In this document: piece by piece, positions 28,754-36,197 of the stretch | Position numbering within the stretch: position 1 is the stretch's first letter | Layout of the letters: each line of letters opens with the position of its first letter | Origin: Arcticibacterium luteifluviistationis | GTDB lineage: Bacteria; Bacteroidota; Bacteroidia; Cytophagales; Spirosomataceae | DNA: 64,000 nucleotides | Reading direction: 5' to 3' | Assembly (NCBI RefSeq): GCF_003258705.1 | Contig: NZ_CP029480.1 | Location: 3,534,001 to 3,598,000, forward strand | Position numbers and translations under genes: made by a program | The notes under the pieces: model-generated | The model's database searches: none | Told to the model about the DNA's origin: nothing | Seen by the model: only the letters and a program-made list of their open reading frames with translations

Positions 28754-29094
28754 TCCTTAATTTCTTCAAGGGTTGACTCTCCCTTAGAAAAGTCTCCCGA
28801 TGTCCACTGCCATTTTTCGTGTAATCTAACACGACCATCAGGTAAGATTTCAGGAGTAGAAAGACAATTCCCTGTCAATAATTCACCTTTTGTATTGATT
28901 TGATGGTAGGCCATTTCTAAGCTTCCGTCAGATCTTACTTTTGCTAAAAGATGACCATTTATGATTTGCTCTCCTTTATAATTGCAACTTAGTATGTCAC
29001 CCGTTTGCTGGTACAGGAAGATAGTATTTCCGTCAGTTTCGCCATTCTCCGAATTTGACATCACCCTAAACTTCCTATTATTATAATCAATCAT
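28750..29094 (-). CDS. small conserved protein coupled to the AlkD-like gene
   Basis: This 114-residue protein has no signal peptide or membrane helix. The sequence is a series of short beta strands (KFRVMSNSENG, TIFLYQQTGDILSCNYKG, HLLAKVRSDGSLEMAYHQIN, RVRLHEKWQWTSGD). As I recall, similar Bacteroidota proteins are labelled N-acetylglutamate synthase in databases, but I see no GNAT acetyl-CoA motif, so I do not use that name. It is followed directly (4-bp overlap) by the AlkD-like gene. Confidence 0.7.
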   Translation of the reverse strand: MIDYNNRKFRVMSNSENGETDGNTIFLYQQTGDILSCNYKGEQIINGHLLAKVRSDGSLEMAYHQINTKGELLTGNCLSTPEILPDGRVRLHEKWQWTSGDFSKGESTLEEIKE

Positions 29095-29216
29095 ACAATT
29101 CTTTAATTCTAGCTTTTAAACGTAGTTTCCTGACACTTTTTCGATACAAAAATGGTTAGTCCCCGTAAATAAAGTACAATCAGTAATTCAAAAGTAAAAA
29201 CAAAAAAACAGAATTT

Positions 29217-30026
29217 ATGCAGAAGTATATAGACCAGGTTATGAGTATGGCGGTCGAATTTTTACCAAAAGTTCTTTTAACCATCGTTACACTTATCGTT
29301 GGTTTTTGGATTATCAAAAAAATCACCGCAACCTTTAAAAAAACATTAGATAAAAGAGAGATTGATGAAACGGTAAAACCTTTTTTGGTTTCGCTAGTTA
29401 GTATAGGATTGAAAGTATTGCTATGCTTTAGTGCTGCAGGTATTTTCGGAGTAGAAACAGCCTCTTTTGTAGCCGTTTTAGGAGCTTTGGCTTTTGCCAT
29501 TGGCATGGCTTTGCAGGGTAGTCTAGGTCATTTTGCTAGTGGCGTTTTGCTTTTAGTCTTTAAACCTTATCAGGTAGGTGATGTGGTAGAAATTAGTGGT
29601 AAAATAGGTACCGTAAAAGGTATCCATATTTTTAATACCATTCTAATGACGCACGATAATAAGAAAGTAGTGATACCAAATGGCGTGGTGACCAGCGGTG
29701 TTATTATTAACATTACCGGTCAAGAAGAACAAAAACTAGTAATGACCTTCGGTATAGGTTATGGCGATGATATTGACAAAGCTAGAAGTGTAATCAAACA
29801 AGTGATAGACAGCTGCCCTAATATCATGAGAGAGAAGCCTATTGATATTTTTGTATCAGAACTAGCCGATAGCTCTGTCAACTTTTCAGTAAGAGTTTGG
29901 GCTAAAAACGAACATTATTGGGGTATTAATTTCTACATGCAAGAGCACATTAAAAAGGCATTTGATAAGGAAGGAATTGAAATTCCGTTTCCACAAAGGT
30001 CTGTGCATATTGAGAAAACTGCTTAA
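29217..30026 (+). CDS. MscS-family small-conductance mechanosensitive channel (copy 1)
   Basis: MscS channels release solutes when membrane tension rises after osmotic downshift. The 269-residue protein has three membrane helices (about residues 15-40, 60-80 and 85-115). The pore helix runs into the hallmark GMALQGSLGHFASG segment, and the cytoplasmic beta domain carries YQVGDVVEISGKIGTV and VVIPNGVV. The length matches the short MscS type. It is about two-thirds identical, by eye, to the next gene, and has its own terminator. Confidence 0.93.
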   Translation: MQKYIDQVMSMAVEFLPKVLLTIVTLIVGFWIIKKITATFKKTLDKREIDETVKPFLVSLVSIGLKVLLCFSAAGIFGVETASFVAVLGALAFAIGMALQGSLGHFASGVLLLVFKPYQVGDVVEISGKIGTVKGIHIFNTILMTHDNKKVVIPNGVVTSGVIINITGQEEQKLVMTFGIGYGDDIDKARSVIKQVIDSCPNIMREKPIDIFVSELADSSVNFSVRVWAKNEHYWGINFYMQEHIKKAFDKEGIEIPFPQRSVHIEKTA

Positions 30027-30049
30027 GTTTTTCAACACATTGGACAGTG

Positions 30050-30082
30050 AAGGGAGGTGCCTTATTAGGTATCTCCCTTTTG
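30050..30082 (+). terminator. terminator after the first mscS-like gene
   Basis: AAGGGAGGTGCCT (30050-30062) pairs with AGGTATCTCCCTT (30067-30079), thirteen pairs with two G-T, followed by TTG. Confidence 0.75.
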
Positions 30083-30180
30083 TGTTTAGGAGTCATTCTA
30101 AAATAAAAAATGACTTTTAAGATATTCTGCGTCTAATTTATAATTAACGCAATTATTGAACATTAAACCTAAACACTGAT

Positions 30181-30984
30181 ATGCAAAAATATACTGACCA
30201 ATTCTTAAGCATGGCCGTTGAATACGCCCCAAAAATACTTTTAGCTCTTATAACGCTAATCGTTGGTTTTTGGATAATTAAGAAAATTACCAATATTTTA
30301 GAAAAAACATTAGACAATAGAAATGTTGATGAGACTGTCAAGCCATTTTTATTATCGTTAGTAAGTATAGGTTTAAAAGTACTTTTACTTTTTACTGTAG
30401 CAGGAATGTTTGGCGTAGAAACCGCTTCATTCATTGCGATTTTTGGTGCCATGGCCTTTGCCATTGGAATGGCTCTTCAAGGTAGCCTAGGACATTTTGC
30501 CAGTGGCGTTATGCTACTTACATTCAAACCTTACGTGGTAGGCGATTTAGTAGAATTAGGAGGGAAAGTAGGTGTGGTAGAAGCCATTCAAATCTTCAAC
30601 ACCATTTTATTAACACCTGACAATAAAAAAGTCATTATCCCTAACGGTGTTGTAACCAGTGATGTTATCCTGAACATTTCAGGACAAGGAGAAATAAGAG
30701 TAGATATGACTTTTGGGATAGGTTACGCTGAAGATATAGACCAAGCCAGAAAAGTAATTCAGCAAGTGGCAGATTCTTGTCCTCAAGTACTGACAACTAA
30801 GCCAGTTGATATCTTTGTGTCAGAACTAGCTGATAGCTCTGTGAATTTCGCAGTACGTCCATGGGCTAAAAGTGAACATTACTGGGATGTATATTTCTTC
30901 ATGCATGAGCAACTTAAGAAAGGATTCGACAATGCGAAAATCGAGATTCCGTTTCCACAAAGAACGGTACATTTACAGAAGTAA
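30181..30984 (+). CDS. MscS-family small-conductance mechanosensitive channel (copy 2)
   Basis: This 267-residue tandem paralogue has the same three-helix layout and the same pore segment (GMALQGSLGHFASG). The soluble part contains YVVGDLVELGGKVGVV, VIIPNGVV and the C-terminal IEIPFPQRTVHLQK. The two copies differ mostly in the first helix and the cytosolic vestibule, which could change gating threshold. A decayed third tail of the same kind lies at 32591-32726, closest to this copy. Confidence 0.93.
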   Translation: MQKYTDQFLSMAVEYAPKILLALITLIVGFWIIKKITNILEKTLDNRNVDETVKPFLLSLVSIGLKVLLLFTVAGMFGVETASFIAIFGAMAFAIGMALQGSLGHFASGVMLLTFKPYVVGDLVELGGKVGVVEAIQIFNTILLTPDNKKVIIPNGVVTSDVILNISGQGEIRVDMTFGIGYAEDIDQARKVIQQVADSCPQVLTTKPVDIFVSELADSSVNFAVRPWAKSEHYWDVYFFMHEQLKKGFDNAKIEIPFPQRTVHLQK

Positions 30985-31011
30985 TAATTCAGCGATAACG
31001 CTAAATATTCA

Positions 31012-31044
31012 AACAGCAAAGGCCAGAAGCCTTTGCTGTTTTTT
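31012..31044 (+). terminator. terminator after the second mscS-like gene
   Basis: AACAGCAAAGGC-CAGAA-GCCTTTGCTGTT is a perfect twelve-pair stem followed by TTTTG. It lies between convergent genes; the opposite strand lacks a clean T run. Confidence 0.92.
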
Positions 31045-31057
31045 GTTTCGTAAAAGC

Positions 31058-32491
31058 CTATTTCAAGGCAACCTCCACTTTATAGCTAGTTGGGAAAATT
31101 TGATTTGTTATTACTTCCTCTCCACCATTAATAAAAACTTCAACCAAAGCCACATCAAAATAGATATCCAACTCTATCTCTCCGTTTTTAGGTGAAACCT
31201 TCACCGTTTCTACACTTGGAAAGGCTTTATTAAAATCTGTTTTACCAGACATTGTTCTATCAAAACTTAATTCGCTTTTTTCTAAGTCGTAAGAAAACAG
31301 GACAAACTCTTCTTTTGAAGCTGCCACTTTGAGCTCAAAACCTTTCTCTGACACATCTCTTTTTACGTGCAAGTGAAAGCTTGGCTCATTTAAACTCAAT
31401 ACCTCTGAATCTATCTCATAAGTTTTGATTTCTTCAGAAACAATTGGCTCACTTTTTAACCTATAAGTGTCATTATTTAATGTTAAAGACAATGCCCTTG
31501 GAAAAGAAAAATTACCTCTAAAACCGACTGTTGGAATGTCATTGGCATAAGCCCAGTTATTACCCCAACCCATAATCACGGGTTTATCGTACTCGCCACG
31601 TAAATTATTGAAAGGAATAGCGGCGTAAAAGTCCTTGCCATGGTCTAGAGCAAAAACGTCATCTTGCCTCTGAACCGTAAAATTGACTCCATCAAAATCA
31701 CCAACAAAATACTGCATGCCCACAAAACCTTCCGTTTTATGACCTGACGAAATAAGGAGTACCCATTTTTTTTCATCTGAACCCTCTACAGGCACTTTAA
31801 AAAGTGAAGGGCATTCCCAGATTTTTGTGGTGTCGCCTTGTTGGCCAAACTCGCTAAGTAATGTCCAATTTTTCAAATCTGCTGACTCATAGAATTGAGC
31901 CATATATTCACGAGGCTTAACTACGGCCATTAACCAAGCTTCCCTTTGCTCATTCCAAATCACATTTGGGTCTCTAAAGTCTTTCAAACCAATGTCAAGC
32001 ACTGGGTTTTCATCATAAAGTTTCCAACTTCTTCCCTTGTCAGCACTATAACCTAAGCTTTGATGCTGTGCTATTCCAGTACCGCTACTGTCAATATGAG
32101 AAGTAAAAATAGCTACCATACCTTTGGTAAAACCTTCTTCAAAAAAGCCTGAAGTATTGGCGGAATCTACCACAGCAGAACCAGAAAAAATCATGGTGGT
32201 GGTACCGTCTCCATTATCAAACTCAGGAAGTGCTAATGGTAAGTGCTCCCATGTTTTCAAATCCCTACTCACCGCATGTCCCCAACTCATATGCCCCCAT
32301 TTATCTCCAAAGGGATTATATTGATAGAAAAAATGATATTCTCCATCAAGGTAAACCATCCCGTTGGGGTCGTTTGTCCAGTTTTGTGGAGGGGTAAAAT
32401 GGTGAAGAGGTCTATAGGTATTTTCCAATGGATTTTCGGATTGGCAGGCAAGAAAAAGACTAGCCAACAGTAGAATTGAAAAAGATTTCAT
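31058..32491 (-). CDS. glycoside hydrolase family 32, levanase/inulinase-like lipoprotein
   Basis: GH32 enzymes cleave beta-fructosyl bonds in levan, inulin or sucrose. The lipoprotein signal ends at Cys16 (LFLAC). The nucleophile is Asp41 in WTNDPNG. The transition-state residue is Asp174 in FRDPN, and the acid/base is Glu226 in WECPSLF. The C-terminal beta-sandwich ends LVEVFINGGEEVITNQIFP. All three catalytic residues are intact and the 477-residue length is typical for exo-acting members. No fructan-type SusCD is adjacent. It may serve extracellular or periplasmic fructan degradation, with the hexose permease at 39.5 kb a possible partner. Confidence 0.93.
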   Translation of the reverse strand: MKSFSILLLASLFLACQSENPLENTYRPLHHFTPPQNWTNDPNGMVYLDGEYHFFYQYNPFGDKWGHMSWGHAVSRDLKTWEHLPLALPEFDNGDGTTTMIFSGSAVVDSANTSGFFEEGFTKGMVAIFTSHIDSSGTGIAQHQSLGYSADKGRSWKLYDENPVLDIGLKDFRDPNVIWNEQREAWLMAVVKPREYMAQFYESADLKNWTLLSEFGQQGDTTKIWECPSLFKVPVEGSDEKKWVLLISSGHKTEGFVGMQYFVGDFDGVNFTVQRQDDVFALDHGKDFYAAIPFNNLRGEYDKPVIMGWGNNWAYANDIPTVGFRGNFSFPRALSLTLNNDTYRLKSEPIVSEEIKTYEIDSEVLSLNEPSFHLHVKRDVSEKGFELKVAASKEEFVLFSYDLEKSELSFDRTMSGKTDFNKAFPSVETVKVSPKNGEIELDIYFDVALVEVFINGGEEVITNQIFPTSYKVEVALK

Positions 32492-32540
32492 AAAATGTTA
32501 TATTTATATATTGGGCAAAACTAGATATAAGAATAAAATC

Positions 32541-32595
32541 ACTTCTTCAATTGCTTCATCACCCAAGCTCGCTGTTTTTCCTACTGATCGGGAAA
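32541..32595 (-). pseudogene. decayed copy of the 3' end of the esterase gene (33917-35215)
   Basis: Bases 32541-32580 match 33919-33958 at 37 of 40 positions; 33919-33958 encodes the last residues (RAWMMKQLKK) of the esterase. Weaker similarity continues to GGGAAA at 32590-32595. The stop codon is changed (TTA to TCA on the plus strand) and the rest of the gene is missing. It abuts the MscS tail on its right side. Confidence 0.75.
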
Positions 32596-32726
32596 TTTTG
32601 CGGTTCGTCCACGGGCAAAAAGCGAACATTACTGGGATATGTATTTCTACATGCACAAGCAACTTAAGAAAGGATGCGAAAATTGAAATTCCTCTTCCAC
32701 AAAGAACAGTGCAATTACAGAAGTGA
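32591..32726 (+). pseudogene. decayed copy of an mscS-like 3' end
   Basis: The fragment reads NFAVRPRAKSEHYWDMYF.. KQLKKG in one frame and AKIEIPLPQRTVQLQK plus stop in another. An 8-nt deletion relative to the second mscS gene (missing TTCGACAA) breaks the frame after AAAGGA. It matches the last 45 or so codons of 30181-30984 at high identity. There is no start, membrane part or promoter. It begins exactly where the esterase remnant ends. Confidence 0.85.
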
Positions 32727-32801
32727 TATTTCACATTTTCTTTTCAAAATTAAAGTGGGCCAGTTTGGTTCGCCTTTTTGTTTTTTTAGGATTGTGGCGG
32801 A

Positions 32802-33911
32802 TCATTCCTTGTTTACAATTTCAACCCTAGTTCCGTCTCTCAATGTTTGACGATGAAAAATTAAATCCCCCTCTTCACTATATTTCTTTGTTTCGGAACG
32901 GATTTCTCCTTTTTCAAAATCGTTATCAGTTCTTTCAATTTTACCGTTTCTATAATACTGAGTATAACTTTCATTTTGAAAGTTATCAATGTCATTGATA
33001 GAAATATAGTGCACTTCACCTGAATCAAAAAAAGTTGAAGTTTTCATTTTATTTTCAGAGACTAGTCTTTCGTACATATTTTGGAGATTGCCATCAATTC
33101 CAAAACTGCTGCCATAGAGCCCAATTCCATCTTTTGAATAAACATTCCAGGAACGAACCTTTCCGTTCTGGTAAAATATTGTACAACTATCCGCTTTCTT
33201 GCCATTTAGAAAATTACAATTTCTAAAAACCTCTCCATCCAAATAGTACCAAAATGATCTTCCAGTTTGTTGGCCTTGAAAAAAACTATCCACTAGCATT
33301 ATATTACCATTGGGATAATAAACCTTTCTTTTACCATGAAGCTCGCCCTTAAGGTATATTTCCTCAAGCTCAATGCTCCCATCCTTATAGTAGTGTTTAT
33401 AAACACCGCTGTCTGGTTTGCCACCAGCCGGTTTTACCCTATACAACTTCCTAAGCTTCTCAATTTCCTCAAAGCCTCTTTTATATAGCCAGTCTCTCTT
33501 ACCTTCTTCACTTTTATATTGTCTAGAATATGTACAGGCTCCTGTAATTAGCTGACCATTTTCCTTTTCGGAGGCCAATAAAACCCACTCTGTCCCCTGA
33601 CTAATGTCCAAATCACAAGATGTCCAGCCTATTTCCAGGGCTTTATTTCCACCTCTGACTTGTAAAGTTTTAATACTATCTCCTTTATAAAGCTCTAAAA
33701 TTGAGAAACTCACTTCATGAAAGAAGCCTAATTTTCTATTCCCATTATTTTCAGGGCTTTCATATACCGAATCAATTTTAACAAGACCAATAAACTTATA
33801 TCGTTCCAATTCCTCCGTGCTATTAAAGCCATAGTTTGAACATTTACAGGCCCAAAGAGTAGACGGAACTGAAATAATAATCAATAGAAAAAAACTTATT
33901 AGGCCTTTCAT
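32802..33911 (-). CDS. secreted protein with NTR-like N-terminus and MORN-type repeats
   Basis: I start at the Met giving MKGLISFFLLIIISVPSTLWA (signal peptide) rather than the longer frame from 33944, whose extra codons lie in the esterase tail. The mature protein begins CKCSNYG, and an ISQGTEWVLLA / TGACTYSR pair fits a netrin/TIMP-like (NTR) domain to about residue 140. At least five MORN_2-type repeats follow (KHYYKDGSIELEEIY, KVYYPNGNIMLVDSF, WYYLDGEVFRNCNF, FYQNGKVRSWNVY, YYRNGKIERTDN). The function of such proteins is unknown; the repeat may bind ligand or membrane. The stop of the esterase is 5 bp upstream, so it is in that operon. Confidence 0.78.
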   Translation of the reverse strand: MKGLISFFLLIIISVPSTLWACKCSNYGFNSTEELERYKFIGLVKIDSVYESPENNGNRKLGFFHEVSFSILELYKGDSIKTLQVRGGNKALEIGWTSCDLDISQGTEWVLLASEKENGQLITGACTYSRQYKSEEGKRDWLYKRGFEEIEKLRKLYRVKPAGGKPDSGVYKHYYKDGSIELEEIYLKGELHGKRKVYYPNGNIMLVDSFFQGQQTGRSFWYYLDGEVFRNCNFLNGKKADSCTIFYQNGKVRSWNVYSKDGIGLYGSSFGIDGNLQNMYERLVSENKMKTSTFFDSGEVHYISINDIDNFQNESYTQYYRNGKIERTDNDFEKGEIRSETKKYSEEGDLIFHRQTLRDGTRVEIVNKE

Positions 33912-33916
33912 TTTAT

Positions 33917-35215
33917 TTACTTCTTCAATTGCTTCATCATCCAAGCTCGCTGCTTCTCATATTGCTCTGGGAAAATCCAATGGGAAGATTCTACAGCTAA
34001 AAAAGTTTCTTTGGGGCTAGTGACGCTATTATATGCTGCGTAAACTGACGTAGGCGGGCATGTGGTATCATTAAAGCCGAAGGAGAATAATACAGGGACT
34101 CTTATTTGTCTTGCGAAATTCACGGCATCATAATAGCCAATGGTTTCCAATACATCTGGATGGCTTGCTCTTGACCACTTGGTGGTATCTGCCAAATAAT
34201 GTGGCCAACCACCTGCTCTTCCTTCTAAATAACCCGTCATGTCGCACATAGCTGGGTGAATGGGAGATGCTGCGGTTACTCTCTTGTCTAAACCTGCTGT
34301 CACTAAAGAGAGTGAACCTCCCTGGCTCCCCCCCATGACACCAAGGTTTTTACCATCCCACTGTGGTAAGGCAGTTATAAAATCGTTTGCTCTCACTACG
34401 CCCATGTAGACGCGTTTGTAGAAAAAAGCGTCTTTATCGTTTACATTATTATTCCAATACTGATTATTCCAACCCGCTAATAAATCATCATAATTTTGCT
34501 GCGGCATAATCACCGAAATACCATGAATACCTATTTCAAAACTTATTACGCCATCTTCGGCAAACTGCACATCGCCATAATAAGGTCTAATACCTGCTCC
34601 AGGTACTTTTAAAACTGCAGGGTACTTTCCTTCGGCTTTAGGTACACATAAGATGCCGTAAAGCCTTGCTCCTCTTTTCCAGTTTTGAAGACTCACATGA
34701 TACACATTCACTTTTTCGGTGCAGCGTTCTGGCAAAAGTGTCATTTTAGTATCTAAAGGGAGTTTGGCGTTTTCTGCCAAAGCTTCATTCCAGAAAATGT
34801 TGAAATTGACAGGTTTCTGTACTGTAGCCTTAATTTTTTCAGGCTCAAAACCTGCTGTAGCCCAACCAGAATATGTTTTACCATCTACCTCCGTACTGAC
34901 ATAACACCTTAGAAAGCCTGGAGTTTTCATGGTACCGCCACTAATTTTAATGGCACCATAGTTTAGCACCACCTCGTTTTCAATAGTGGCAGCCATTTTC
35001 TCAGGACCTATGGAGTATTTGATGGTGGCGTTTTCTAAGGGGACATTTCTCTTAAGAACGGTCACCGTAAATTCGGCCTCCTCTCCTATTTCGTAAAGCC
35101 AATCTGAGTTATTTGGCGAAACTATCACCTCCACCCATTGATGGTCTGGTGGCGGCTGAGCTATTAGGGTTTGCCAGGTGAAAAGGCTTAGGAGTATTAG
35201 GGTTAGGTTTTTCAC
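33917..35215 (-). CDS. secreted acetylxylan esterase/cephalosporin-C deacetylase-like hydrolase
   Basis: This alpha/beta hydrolase of the AXE1 type (432 residues) has a signal peptide (to about residue 20). An N-terminal beta-domain of about 120 residues precedes the hydrolase fold. The nucleophile is Ser297 in GGSQGGS, the acid Asp383 in FGFNDTTCPP, and the base His412 in ESSHWIFP, so the catalytic triad is complete. It would remove acetyl groups from plant or algal glycans, making them accessible to the glycosidases nearby. It lies 14 bp downstream of the RraB/TPR gene. Its 3' end is repeated as a remnant at 32541. Confidence 0.88.
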   Translation of the reverse strand: MKNLTLILLSLFTWQTLIAQPPPDHQWVEVIVSPNNSDWLYEIGEEAEFTVTVLKRNVPLENATIKYSIGPEKMAATIENEVVLNYGAIKISGGTMKTPGFLRCYVSTEVDGKTYSGWATAGFEPEKIKATVQKPVNFNIFWNEALAENAKLPLDTKMTLLPERCTEKVNVYHVSLQNWKRGARLYGILCVPKAEGKYPAVLKVPGAGIRPYYGDVQFAEDGVISFEIGIHGISVIMPQQNYDDLLAGWNNQYWNNNVNDKDAFFYKRVYMGVVRANDFITALPQWDGKNLGVMGGSQGGSLSLVTAGLDKRVTAASPIHPAMCDMTGYLEGRAGGWPHYLADTTKWSRASHPDVLETIGYYDAVNFARQIRVPVLFSFGFNDTTCPPTSVYAAYNSVTSPKETFLAVESSHWIFPEQYEKQRAWMMKQLKK

Positions 35216-35229
35216 GCTTTATTTATTTT

Positions 35230-36150
35230 TCAATTTATACAATGCTGATTTATTCTTTCTAATGCGTACTCGGCACCTAATTTATAGGAAATTTTCCAAT
35301 CTTGACAAGCTCCAATTTTATCATCTAAATTGAGTTTTGAGTTACCCCTATTAAAATAAGCCTTCTGGATATTTTCTAAATCAACATTTTCTAGTTCAAT
35401 CACTTTATTATAATCTTCTATCGCACCTAGGTAATCGCCATTTTCATCTTTAAGGGTTCCTCTATTTGTTAAAGCACTTATAAAATCAGGAGCAATTTCA
35501 ATTGCTTTATCATAATCCTCCATAGCTGACTTCCAAGTATATAGTTCATTTTTTACAATTGCCCTTGAATAGTAAGAATTAGGTTCTTTTGGATTGATTT
35601 CTAACACAAGTGACCAATTAATTATTGCACCACTTAAATCTCCGTTATTATAGCAATCTATTCCTTTTTCAAAATACCAATCTTCTTTTAACTTATCTAA
35701 AACAGGCAGTTTTGGATTTTCATGATCTAATAGAGCTCCGTAAGCATCCAGTTTTGAATCAAATTCGTAACCCCTTTTATACATATCTAATCCCCAATAG
35801 AGTAAATTATTTGAATTAATGGGAATCTCATTAGTCAATCCGTGTAACTCCCAAATGTTCCTTCCCATTTTCTTTATTGTCTTTATTTCGTAAGGATAAT
35901 GTTGGGTGATAAATAACCCTAACCGCTCTAGGTTATCCTTTTTGTCAGAAACAAAATGAAAATCAAAATTACCAAGTGAATTAATCATTAAACCACTTTT
36001 AACCATTTGAGAATAAACATCTTCCGCTGAAACCATTTCTTTGCCAAAATTATTTGCAAAAGCTTCCCAAGTGAAATATGTGTTTCCCATCTTTTGTCCA
36101 AAAGTTATTTGACTGGTAATTAAGAAAAGAATAAGAAAATTTGTTTTCAT
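35230..36150 (-). CDS. secreted RraB-like domain protein with TPR repeats
   Basis: The 306-residue protein begins with a signal peptide (MKTNFLILFLITSQITFGQ). Residues about 40-125 (FDFHFVSDKKDNLERL, ITQHYPYEIKTIKK, NIWELHGLTNEI, and YEFDSKLDAYGA) resemble the RraB fold, known in enterobacteria as an inhibitor of RNase E. Four TPR units follow (about 155-290). A signal peptide on such a domain argues against an RNase role, so I infer a re-used fold of unknown task. It lies in the GH3-TPR-esterase-MORN run. Confidence 0.65.
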   Translation of the reverse strand: MKTNFLILFLITSQITFGQKMGNTYFTWEAFANNFGKEMVSAEDVYSQMVKSGLMINSLGNFDFHFVSDKKDNLERLGLFITQHYPYEIKTIKKMGRNIWELHGLTNEIPINSNNLLYWGLDMYKRGYEFDSKLDAYGALLDHENPKLPVLDKLKEDWYFEKGIDCYNNGDLSGAIINWSLVLEINPKEPNSYYSRAIVKNELYTWKSAMEDYDKAIEIAPDFISALTNRGTLKDENGDYLGAIEDYNKVIELENVDLENIQKAYFNRGNSKLNLDDKIGACQDWKISYKLGAEYALERINQHCIN

Positions 36151-36197
36151 TTGTTTTTAATATCTTTTTCTTACAAATCTTGTTCGAATTTCAAGCA

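Noticed and set aside
28750-29094. N-acetylglutamate synthase
   Set aside because: A label I recall for similar proteins, but no acetyl-CoA motif or GNAT pattern is visible.
32511-32726. 71-codon plus-strand frame as a real gene
   Set aside because: It crosses the two gene remnants; only its C-terminal part is in the mscS frame, after the frameshift.
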